Assembly (NCBI GenBank): GCA_020536535.1
Contig: JAHLWZ010000253.1
Coordinates: forward strand, 1 to 64,000
DNA from: Pelomyxa schiedti
Taxonomy: Eukaryota > Evosea > Pelobiontida > Pelomyxidae
DNA: 64,000 bases
Direction: 5' to 3'
The translations under genes and the position numbers were made by a program. The notes beneath the pieces were generated by a model, which made no database searches, had not been told where the DNA came from, and worked only from the letters and a program-made list of their open reading frames with translations. This document shows positions 1-10,263 of the stretch, in pieces. The number at the start of each line of letters is the position of its first letter. Position 1 is the stretch's first letter.

Positions 1-1680
1 TCCCTTTACATATACTCTGGTGAACTTGAGTACCCCCCGACGGAACAATTCCACTGCAGGTGAATTCCACTCCTCCACCAATAAACAACTTACTTTTCCC
101 CAGATCAGCTGATGACAAATTTCCGGCTCTTTGCGGTTCTTGAGCTCTTCATGGCCTCTTGGGGTCTCTTCCGCTCTTTTTCTCAACACACTCACACCCC
201 AGTCTGCTTTTCCCGTGTTTTTAAATAAAGCACCCGTTTTCTGTTGTTGACACATTTCTTTAATTGAAGTTTGAACTTTGGGACTCGCACTTTCCATGTA
301 GAAATGGGGAACAATAACCTCCTCCCTTTCTTGTGCCTAGAATCTGTACAGTAAAAGAAGAGCGCAAGACTCGCATCCGAAATTATAACAGCAAGCCCAC
401 CAGATAAGAACAGTTGTTGAAGAGAGGCTCATGGAATTGCCCTGGTCTCACCTCTCAACCTCGCAGAACAGGACAACCTTCCAGTTGTTACTACAGTTAC
501 AGTTGAGGAAAGGGGCAATGTCCATGAGCCTCTGCGCAACAACAAGGCACCCACTCTCACTCTGTGTGGCACATTGGAATTCCTTGTTGAACAGTTGTTG
601 CCTTCATCCACATAGTGACGTTGCAGTTGGTGAAATGATTGTTGTTACGTCATCCATTTGGAGGGGAACATTGAGGCGCTATTTGTTGAATCAGAAAATA
701 TTTTTACTTTCTGGTCACTGCCACCCAATGATTTCGACAGTGAGGCTGAACTTGCCATTGGCTGTTCCTTGCATTTCAACCAAGAGAGTATGAGCTACGG
801 GATCGTAGGGAAGCCACATGTTTGTGCTGTTTGTTGACCATGCAGCTTGGGTAAATGAGTGTGAGTCGACAATAAAGTAGCATCTTGTCTGCGTTTCGTG
901 TTAGCAGTTCTATTGGCAAATTTTAGTTTTGTGCACACTGGAAGGGATGAAATGACCCATATCACACGCGATTCGACAGGTCCTGAATTTCCAAAGTCAG
1001 AGAAAGCGTGCACAAGAACCTATTTAGATTTCTTGTGAGTGGTTGTTTGCTCCTCACTCATATTTCACACCTGTGTGGCCTGCGGAGGAATGTTTACCAC
1101 ATTAATATGCCCATCACCCAAAAGACTGCTTTTGTGCTGTCTCATATGGTATTGGATTCCACATAGGCATGCGAATTCCCATTGTAGCGAGGGTCAGTGG
1201 ACCGGCAATGCCGTCTACGGTGAGACTATTGTTGGCTTGAAACTGTTTGACTGCTGCTTCTGTTGCCGGACCAAATGTTCCATCTGTGAGGATAGACAGG
1301 GCCCTCTGAAGTTGTTCAACAAGTGGGCCTTGTGACCCTCTACGCAACAGTGCCATTCGGGTATTTTTTTTTACCAATTTGTTTCTTCTTCTCTTCTGTG
1401 GAGGATTCTTAAACCTGGAGGAATCCTTCGTTGCGAGAACGGGTATCCAGCGTATGTCCTGAAACCCCAGGCTTGCTCTGCCCACACCGGAACTCCCTGG
1501 ATCGGGATTTTATCTGTTACTTTGAAGGCAAGGGAAATGGGAGCGCAAACATCGTCAGGGGGTGCGCACAAGGTCAACAGTCCTCCCGAAACATCGCCTC
1601 CCGGCATCTCTAATGCCAGAGGGCCCATTCCGCTCAAGTGCCAGTGCGAATTACTGTCTGGACGTGACCCTTGGCACACA
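1..1680 (-). CDS. Peptidoglycan-binding-domain protein, multi-exon, boundaries uncertain
   Basis: The minus strand holds a clear peptidoglycan-binding fold (PF01471 type) at about 1180-1353. It has the L-R-R-G-S-x-G-P-x-V-x-x-L-Q opening, then D-G-x-F-G-P-A-T-x-A-A-V-x-x-F-Q and D-G-I-A-G-P-x-T. Upstream exon-like sequence at 1371-1679 (A-P-P-D-D-V-C-A-P and an H-W-H triad) and downstream stretches near 740-880 and 440-560 (Cys-rich, with N-S-T and N-R-T sites) read like parts of a secreted protein, but I could not join the exons. The domain usually sits on cell-wall lytic enzymes, so a role in digesting bacterial prey is an inference. No catalytic domain was recognised. The 3' end may lie outside the window. 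The fold is sure; the gene span is not. Confidence 0.45.
413..543 (+). repeat. Inverted repeat (hairpin) with arms related to the ankyrin-like gene at 48.4 kb
   Basis: The arms are 413-442 and 513-543. They pair over seven bases, then a three-base mismatch, then about 20 bases with one bulged base, leaving a loop of about 70 nt. Bases 513-533 are the exact reverse complement of 48415-48435, inside the last exon of the ankyrin-like gene. The 5' arm resembles the same target in the sense direction over about 27 nt with one deleted base. The arrangement is seen directly; a small-RNA precursor is only a hypothesis. It overlaps the poorly resolved minus-strand gene. Confidence 0.7.
1180..1353 (-). 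other. Peptidoglycan-binding domain segment
   Basis: About 58 codons with the complete PG_binding_1 pattern: two-helix start, central D-G-x-F-G-P-A-T turn, second helix ending F-Q, and closing D-G-I-A-G-P. This is the only confidently assigned part of the surrounding minus-strand gene. Confidence 0.8.
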
Positions 1681-1810
1681 AATGCACGTCGCTACCACCA
1701 AACCAACGAACAAAAAGCACCCCCATAATGCCGTTGCAGCCAAGCAGACACTGCCACATCAACGGGCCACACACGCCACACTTTGTACAATGTATATGTA
1801 GTAATGTAAC

Positions 1811-4800
1811 ATGTGGAAAAAGGCACTTGAGGAATACTCTGTGAAGAGCGTGCGGTTCAGTGATGGACCATGTGGGGTCCGAGGCTTGGGATGCACTGAA
1901 CAATCCAGTGATTGTTTTGCCTGCCCGGTTTCAATGGGTGCTACTTTTGACCCGGACTTGATCTACCAAGTTGGTGTGGTGCGTGCTCTGTTCTTCCTCT
2001 TATTTGCTTTCCCTATTTCGCTGAACACTGCATACCATGTCAAATAGGCATTGGGAGAAGAATGTATTTCGAAAGGAGTGACAGTTCTACTAGGGCCAAT
2101 GGTAAATCTTATCCGGTAGAAACCAAAGATATTACATATATGCAAACTTAAAAACCAACACAGTCACCCACTTGGGGGGAGAAATTTTGAAATGTTTTCA
2201 GAGGACCCATATCTCTCAGGCTTGATGGCTGTAGCTTATATAAATGGCGTTCAATCACAAGTACAAACTCAGTTACTTTAAGATTTGGTTGACAAGCAAA
2301 AGGGAGTTGGTTGTTGTATCAAGCACTTTGTGTGCAACGATACAGAGATATATAGGATGTCAATTAGCGTTGAAATTAGTGAACGCCCACTACGTGAAGT
2401 CTACTGTCTCCCGTTCGAGATGGCAATACAACATGCCAAGTTACCTATTATTTCCTGTATATCCCACAAGTAACCACTCTTGAAGTCCCTGGGCTGTCAT
2501 GACAGCATACAATCGAATTAAGGGAGCTCACTGTAATGAGAGCCCCCTCGTGGAAACAATTCTGCGTAAAGAACTGCAATATGACGGATTGGTTGTTTCT
2601 GATTGGTATATGCTTTTACTTCTAGGCTTCACTTGACATCAAGTTAGGGGAGGCACATACAGTTTCAATATATTGAAATACGACATGCTCGATCTAGAAA
2701 TGCCCAAGCCACACTTTGCTGGATCTGAGTCCTTACTACTTGCAAACAAGCAAGGAATTATATCTACTAGTTCAATTGAAAAAAGGGTATGAATTTTAGT
2801 CCTCAAGTACTTTTGTACAACAACCACAAAAAAAACCTAAAGGTTTCTAGAATACTTGAAATTGTGGAGCGAAGACGAGAGTTAGTTGAAGAAAAACCTC
2901 AGCCGCTACGCCATGTGTAACATTTTGTGTGTGTATTCGATTTTCTGTAACCTACCCCAGAGGCATCTTGCGGAAAGCAGCTGCAGAAAGCATTGTTCTT
3001 TTGAAAAATACTCATAATCTATTACCCTTATTACCACAAAAATTTACCAAGTATGGGTACTAATTCAACTCCTTCCTTTCACAACGATCAGAGGAATTGC
3101 AGTAATTGGAGAACCTGGAATGTACGTCCATCCTTGGAGAAGTGGTGGCGGTAGTGCATCCGTTTTTCCTCATTACATGGTTTCTCCTTTCCAGGGTATG
3201 ACACCATTTCCTACAAGACAATTCAGAGCATAATAAAGGAATTCAATCCCGTCTAAGTGATACCGTTCCGTTGTTCTATTCTGTTGGTTGTGTCTTCCAC
3301 AACAACACCCCACCTCCTCCAATGGAATGGTTCCAGTCTGATACAGGTTTTAAACCGCTTTTGAGTCAGTCCTATTAATCACTTTAGATGAAAAGAGTGC
3401 ATTAGACGTTGATTACTATGACAGCACTGGGTCCTGTGTGGCACATACTATTATTCGACAGGTTAATTTCATTCGATAGGTTTTCTCTAAAACTTACAGA
3501 CACATCTTCATTGGAGTGACACTGCCACACTGCCTGCTGGTCTTGGCTTTCCGTTCAAATGTGTAATTCATGGCAAATTCCAACCCCCACATCCAGGTAT
3601 CTGCCCAAAAATATCTTTCAAATACTAAACAATTTTTTTCTATTACTTTCTAAGGTCCATACTGTTTTAGCATTGAGACATCAAGTACAGCCACACTTTT
3701 CCTTAATGACAAACCCATAGTCTCCTCCAAGCCTGGCCCACAAAGGTGCCCTCTGCACATTATTATTTATAGTAACTCGTAAAGGATAATAATTCACTTT
3801 GGAGAGCCGATGCCATCAATCAATCCCGAAGCAGAAAGCACTGGAAGCCCATCTCCTCTAGTGACAAGCCCAGGTGGCACCCTGGATTCTTCCACAGCAG
3901 TTTCGGCAGCCATACCACAAACAGATTGGCTCCCCTCAAAGGAGTGGCTCAATATACGCTGTGAATTTGAGAGTCCAAACGAACGCCATTCCAGTGCATT
4001 TTTGCACATCAATTGTCTACCAGATTACATGAACTTCTCTGCGGAACGTACAACTGGTTTAATACAAAATGCGGTGAAGCTGGCTGCATCAGTCGATTGC
4101 GTTGTATTAGTATGTGGAGTAGGCAGGTACTATTAATAGGTTTAAACCTTTTCTAACTGAAAATGCAGTGGCTATGAAAAAGAGGGTGAAGACAGGTACC
4201 GAAGCATTGTTTGCAATTTTTGGTTAACACTAAACAGGCGAGACATGTGCCTTCCGGGATCTCAAAACGAGCTTATTGAAGCAGTCTGTAGAGCAAATAG
4301 CAATACTGTTGTCGTTGTTCTCAGTGGATCTCCAATTGAGTGCCCTTGGATTTCTCTACCTGATGCTGTGCTTCATGTATGCTTTTGTAATTTGGTACTA
4401 TTTCAAATAACACAAGTGGAGGGTTGGTACTTGGGCCAAGAAACAGGAAACGCGATTGCGCAAGTCCTTTTCGGAGAAGTTAATCCATGTGGCAAATTGC
4501 CTATCACAATTCCAAGAAAGCTTCAGGTATCAGGTAGTTGAGTAATACCTCTAATTCCCAGTAGCACTCTCCAGCTTATGTTGGCTATCCTCCTGGCACA
4601 GATGTATGCTCCCACCTTCTAATCTTTCTTACAAAATGTAGATTCTCTATGGAGAAGGTATACATGTTGGGTATCGCTATTACGAAAAGTGTGATTTGAC
4701 ACAAAGTTGTGTATTATTTCCGTTCGGTTTTGGTCTGTCATACACCACGTTCGAGTGGAGGTTAGTTTCGCTTTACAGTCCCGTCTCACGCCCTTTTTAG

Positions 4801-5208
4801 CAACATACTTGTACCCGAAGTAGCCGTGGGTGATATAAATGGGTCCCTTGTCGTAACCAACACTGGCCGATTTCCCGGCAAAGAGGTACAGCTCAACTGA
4901 ATTCCATGCACTCCCGCAAAACTTAAGAACCTCAGATCGTTCAAGTGTATCTCCACAAACGCAGCTCATTCAAGCAATCTCACCCAGAAGAGGAATTGGT
5001 CTGCATCAGGGCAGTTTTCCTTGCTCCAGGCGAGTCTCTGACTGTAGATTTCTGTGTGCATCAGATGTCTTTCCGATACTATGATGATTCCTGGACATGC
5101 TGGTCTCTGGATCCCGGTATAATGCAGCTGAGAATTTCTCGTTCCTCAGCAGACCACGTTGCCACAGTAGCTGTTAAATGGTCACCCAAAAAGACAAGGG
5201 TAGACTGA
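1811..5208 (+). CDS. Glycoside hydrolase family 3 (beta-glucosidase-like) with PA14 insert
   Basis: Retaining exo-beta-glycosidase family that removes glucose, xylose or related residues from oligosaccharides. In order: the [10 protein letters not shown] turn and G-A-T-F-D-P (1850-1950); G-G-R-N-F-E-x-F-S-E-D-P and I-N-G-V-Q-S (2175-2255); K-H-F-V-x-N-D (about 2320); the nucleophile motif V-V-S-D-W (about 2600); L-D-L-E-M-P (2690); a PA14-like segment (about 3500-3760); and a C-terminal domain with G[10 protein letters not shown], [18 protein letters not shown] and a fibronectin-like tail. At least ten short introns interrupt it; removing the 42-nt intron ending just before the K-H-F-V exon restores G-V-Q-S-Q/G-V-G. 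The first 30 or so residues of the family are missing before ATG 1811, so an unseen upstream exon is likely and no signal peptide can be judged. It most likely acts on dietary glucans in digestive vacuoles (inference). Confidence 0.88.
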
Positions 5209-5294
5209 TGAAGAAGGGGAAAAAAACTTTTTTTTTTTTTCCTATGAAATCCTAAATTTAGGGCAGGAAGGTGGTACATTGGGGGTTTGTGTGC

Positions 5295-8044
5295 TCAGAG
5301 GGAGCCCAGCTTGTGCCACATGACTTCGGCATAGCGAGGGATTGGCCACTTGGCGCCATCTGTGATTGTCTCGAGTTTGTCACAGTGCTCCCTGACTGCG
5401 AGCATGGCAGCACCAACCTGAACATTGAAGGCAAAAGCTTGGTCTTGGCCATGGCTACGAAGTGCCTTTGGGTAAAAAAAAAAGCGTTAATTGATGGTGC
5501 TTCTGGGTATGGAAGTGTGAAAAGCTACCTTGCCAATGGCGGTCTCCAGGGCGTTTGCGGAGGTAATCAGGGCATTGAGGTGATTGGTAACAGACACCAG
5601 AAGCTGTCGTTGTTGTTCCACTGAACTTGTGCCAACAATAGCACGAGCGCTGTTAATAGCCTCGGCAAGAGAACCCTGGAAACTACACAATGGTGTTGGT
5701 TGTAAAATTTCTCCCGTTTGTTGTACATACTGGGTAACAGCGGGAACGATGAGTGAGCGAGCCATGTCCAAGCAGCACTTAGCCTCTACCTCAACAGACT
5801 TGACGTAGAATCTTCTGAACATGTGGCTAAGAGCCTTCAGTTCAACTTCACTCAAGACCTTCAGGCTTGAGAAGAGCTGTCTGTTCTTGGGAGAATCCCA
5901 CAGAGCAAGTGCCTTTGCAGTGGTGTCGATATTAACAAGACCGCGCTTGGCGCACTCGTTACGGTAGGCTTGAGAATAGCAATCACTGTTTAACGTAAGC
6001 GGGGTTGTTGTGTTCAAGTTAGATACCCATTGTAGACTATACGCTGAGATACTGTGAGTGTGTCTCGAATAACTTTATCAAAAGCAACAACTGGTGCTGT
6101 GTTGGCAGAAAGAAGGGCTTCGACCTCATCGCACATTGCATGTAGGGATTGGGCAACTGCGTAAAATTAGGTATAGATCATTAAATGCTGGGAAGAACCT
6201 ATGGTGTTCATCACACAGATTGGGATGGCGCAGTCTTGAGAGGACCCAACAGCTCGGAACTCGAACCTATTGCCTGAAAATCATAAGTGCGCAAGTGAGT
6301 CTACTGTAGTACTCACCAGTGAAGGCCATGGGGGACGTGCGGTTCCTGTCACACATATCGCGCTTAATGACAGGGATTTGAGGAACGCCAAAGTCAAGTG
6401 TTTCCTTGCCGAGAATTCCAGAAACTTTTTTGCCAGCGACAATAGAATCAATGATCTTAGGAAACTTAGGTTGGAACTATACCCCATTCCTCCATACCGC
6501 CTGTAAATCTTCGCCAGTATAAACAGTGATGATGCCGGGTGGTGCCTCCATGCCTCCAAGTCGGAATTCATTTCCGGGACATGCAATTGTGGCACGGAGT
6601 AAATCAGAGTGAAGGTTGCAGGCACGCAGGAAAGCAGCAAGGAAGAACATGAAAGGTTTGTTTTCCGCCGGGCGTGGACCAGGGTTATACAAGCTGCCAA
6701 ATGCATTGTCTATACTCCAGTTAACATGCTTTCCACTACCATTTACAGCAGCAAATGGCTTTTCGTGAAGAAGGCATGCAAGCCCGTGCTCTTCACATAC
6801 ATCTTCAAGAACCTATTCTATGTAAATAAAAAGGCCAATTCACAAAAATAAAAAGGAAACCTGCATCATCATCGTGTTTTGTTCAACAGCGACAACTGAG
6901 GGTCCGTGATAAGGAACCAGCTCGAACTGAGCTGGAGCAACTTCGTTGTGGATCTGAGTGACAGGCACGCCAAGTTCCCACAGACGAGCATGTGCAGCCT
7001 AGAACGGCATTAACATAGGAAAAACCCTTTAGAGTTTTGATGATGGAAAGAGATTACCTTCAAACAGTTGCGAACACGGGCGGGGAGGGGCCCCCAGTAA
7101 TGATCAGATAGTTGTTGACCTAAGGCTGGGGGTGCTCCCATTACAGTGCGGCCTGTTAGGAACAAATCTGGTCGCATTGCAAACAGCTTTCTGTCCACAA
7201 CAAAAATTTCCTGCTCAAGCCCAACGCAAGAGCGCAAATCGGTGTTCTTGACTGCTTGAGAAGGCTAACAGCAGAGTCAAAAAAAAAGCAAAAGGAAAAA
7301 AGAAAAATCTTACCACAAGTCTGTTGAAGAGCTCAAAGAACCTCTTCCCCGCTGTGACAACAGCTGTCTCACTTCTCATCAAATGGAGAATTGGTCCTGT
7401 AGCTTGCCCGTACATAGTTCCAAAAATGGCAGGTATGTACAAGCAATCATACATAATGAAAGGCATAGAAGTTGGGTTCCATGCAACGTAGCCGCGTGCA
7501 AAGGACGTTCCACGAAGTCCACCACTAAAAACCCGCAAAAGGTCAGACCAAGGACGGGGAAAAACGAGAAACAAATACTTGGGGAAGCTGGACCCGTCAG
7601 TCTCACCCTGAACAAGCATTTTGCCAGAGAACTTCGCGATGGGTTCCACGTCCCTGGGCCTGTCGGGTCTGCTCTGAAGAGCCACAAAGTAGACGTCCTT
7701 TGTAGCGGCGTGTGTCCTGAAGGGCTTGAACCAGTGGGTGAAGCAAGTCACTCCGTGAGAAAGTGCCCACGCCTTGAGTGCGGCTGCCACGGCGTCGGCT
7801 GTCTGGGCATCAATTGGCCGGTTGCCAACAATCGCTTCCTGCACTTTGACGTACAGCTCGGGTGACATGCGCTCCTGTTTAGGATTAAAACCCCGGACAC
7901 CATGGCATGCAACGACCCAGTAAAACAGCAAACGGGGGGAAAAAAAAAAAAGAGGGGCCGAATGTGTACCTTCATGACGGCATCGGAGAACACTTTGGAA
8001 CCGAAAGTGCTCATCATATCCGTTGTTGGTCTGCTGGCAGCCAT
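5295..8044 (-). CDS. glnN: Glutamine synthetase type III (GlnN family)
   Basis: Makes glutamine from glutamate, ammonia and ATP. The large type III enzyme (about 700 residues) is typical of Bacteroidetes, cyanobacteria and some protists. Seen: start M-A-A-S-R-P-T-T-D with F-G-S-K-V-F-S-D; an N-terminal block ending G-V-T-C-F-T-H-W-F-K-P; G-K-M-L-V-Q-G-E-T-D-G-S-S-F-P followed after an intron by G-G-L-R-G-T-S-F-A-R-G-Y; and a C-terminus with A-M-L-A-V-R-E-H-C-D and W-P-I-P-R-Y-A-E-V. All of these match the GlnN family over its full length. About a dozen small introns break the frame. ATG 8044 is the first ATG of the reading frame; similarity just upstream leaves a longer start possible. The 281-bp spacer to the divergent YVH1 gene probably holds both promoters. 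Cytosolic nitrogen assimilation is expected. Confidence 0.92.
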
Positions 8045-8325
8045 GGAGCCGAAGATCCTTGTTTTTTGTTTTGTGTTTTCGAAAGACACGAATTCGGCGA
8101 GCGTCTCAAACAGGAAGGAGGGTAAATTTCATGGAGATCTGCGTGCACTTCTAGATGTGTCTTCCTCCGAACTAGTTGCGTTCAGCCTCTCAGTTCCTCT
8201 TTTCCCCCATTCCACATGACCGTGAGCCGTCAGTAATTGTCCTCATCGTTCCAGTGGGTGGTCTCTGGAGTTTCTTGGTTCTCTCCGTCAACGGATCTGT
8301 TGTATCCTTTCCACACCGCCAGCCA

Positions 8326-9976
8326 ATGCACGAGCACACAACAGGACACGGGAAGGGTTGCAGTCACTGCCACGCGGAGCCAGGCAGCAGCAGGCCCGTG
8401 GACGAGTGGCAGCCCATGTTCTCCAGGCTATACATGGACGCACCGCCCGACAAAAAGCGGCTCTTTGACGACGAGTTGGAGAACGCCCCCCCGCCTTACA
8501 CTTGGTCCGGTGCCCCAGACCGCGTGCCTTTGCCTGCGCAGGTAGCTACCTGTCTAGATCCACCACACACAGTTCCTCTGCTTGTGAATGTGAAGGATTG
8601 TGGGTTGCTGCAGACGCTGACATGCATGTGCGTTGGGCATTCTATTGACTGTACAATACAGGGAGGCAGCAGCGGAGACGCAGTTACTGGGGAGCTTTTT
8701 GTGGGACCGTATGAGGCCCTGAGCACAGTGGCGATGCAACATGTGTTGCTCCTCTGCGATCCGCCCCCGGCAGTATCACCGTGGCCTCCTGGTGTCAGAG
8801 TGGCAAATGCAAGCTAAATCCACTATAGACATGTTGCTAACAAGACATGACAATTAGGTTATGGAGCTACAAGTTCTTGATGATTACAGGTCGGTTTTTT
8901 GCTTTCGAGTATCCCAATAATCTCCTTAGGGAGCATGTTATGCATCACTTCATGCCTGCCATAGGTTTTATAAGAAACGCCATAAACAATCGCCAGCAGA
9001 TACTAGTTTGCTCGTTGGGCTCTTTTCTTCCTTTGTCCCTCTAAAAATTTTTCTCAAAAGAAAGCGCGGGGTTAGCAGGGCACCGTGCTTTATAATCGCG
9101 TTTATTTTGAAGGAGCTACAGTATGCTTTTCCATTCTATGTTGAAAAGGGGTGGGATAAACAAAATGCTCTATTCTTGAGGCATAACCTATTACAAAGTT
9201 CAATCTCTCAGTTAAAACAAGTAATTAACTGCAGTTAGTATTAACTTTACTGAGGCGCTGAGAATTGTAAAGCGAGCACGTTCAGTTTTTCTGAACGAGG
9301 GCTTTGAACGGCAATTGAACATGTTTGCTGCCACAGGGTGAGTTCCCTTCATTAGAATACCACTTTTAATGTTCCTTCTCGCCTAATATTTTTCAGGTGC
9401 GATCCATGTGGCGGCAGAACTTTGTTGCACAAACACGTACGACTGCGAGTTCTTTCCGGATTACAGAGTATCACAAGTTTTAAAACAACATTATTAACCC
9501 TCCTGAAGAGGCAACAAGACCAATCACTCCAGAGATAGCTGCATTTTCTGTTTCCACTCCTTACCCTCATATTGGGCCATGTTTTCATTGCAAGACTTGT
9601 GGGCACCATTTATTTTGTGACATTAATGTTATGCCGCACTCCTGTCTTGATGTTACAACGACTGCTTCTTCTGTTTCTCTTGTACCGATTTCTTGCCATT
9701 TTGCAGTATACTCATGCCGTGCAGGACACTTCAGACACGGCTCCATGCAATTTCTTACACACTGAAGTTCTTTCTTGGATGCTTCAGGCTCCTGCTATCT
9801 GGGGAAGCTCTCGTGGTGATATCCTTTGTGCCACCTGCAACAGCACCCTAGGGACTTTCAATTGGCAAGGAAAGTACTGTTCTTGCAAGTACCTCTTCCA
9901 ACCAGGTTTCCAATTCAATAAACTGTGCATCACCCCATCCCTGGCACCAGATGACACCAACCACACAAGCTTCTAA
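8326..9976 (+). CDS. yvh1: YVH1/DUSP12-type dual-specificity phosphatase with altered active site
   Basis: YVH1 family proteins combine a dual-specificity phosphatase domain with a C-terminal zinc-binding domain and help late 60S ribosome maturation. Here a long N-terminal extension precedes the phosphatase fold, which begins at G-E-L-F-V-G-P (about 8692). The tail N-E-G-F-E-R-Q-L (about 9299) and the zinc domain are intact (F-H-C-K-T-C-G-H-H-L-F-C near 9580; then L-C-A-T-C-N, G-T-F-N-W and C-S-C near 9830-9890). Splicing out the about 40-nt intron before E-H-V-M-H-H and the about 55-nt intron ending at 9060 gives an ungapped match to DUSP12. In that match the catalytic V-H-C-x-x-G-x-S-R reads V-C-S-K-R-G-V-S-R. 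The key Cys is therefore Ser and the His is Cys, while the Arg is kept. Loss of catalysis is likely; the ribosome role, which needs the zinc domain, could remain. ATG 8326 is the first in frame. Confidence 0.9.
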
Positions 9977-10263
9977 ATCACAATCAACCCTTTGGTTTCT
10001 TCTCAGAAGAGTCCGATCAACTTCTTTTTTTAAAAAAAGGGATCCCTCGCTCACTGCACGATGGTTGCTTTTTTTTTTTTTTTTTTTGGTTGTTATGCAT
10101 GAGCATCTCACCACTTTTTTTTTTTGATACAGTCATATTTGCCATGGGAGAACAAGGGAAATGAAGTATCAAGGAAAGACATTCTGTTGGATTTTGGTCT
10201 AGGTTCTTCTTTTGCACCATTTTTGGGCCACTTTCGATTTGTGTGCATTGACTGGCAACAGAG
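9977..10263. other. Spacer with long homopolymer runs
   Basis: Between the YVH1 stop and the first readable kinesin exon. It contains T runs at about 10067-10087 and 10117-10126 and a T/A run near 10025-10037. A first kinesin exon may hide here (an ATG at 10144 opens only a six-codon frame). No RNA gene was seen. Confidence 0.5.

Noticed and set aside
431-793. Plus-strand 120-codon frame over the hairpin
   Set aside because: No family resemblance; the minus strand reads better as protein, and the frame is created partly by the repeated motif.
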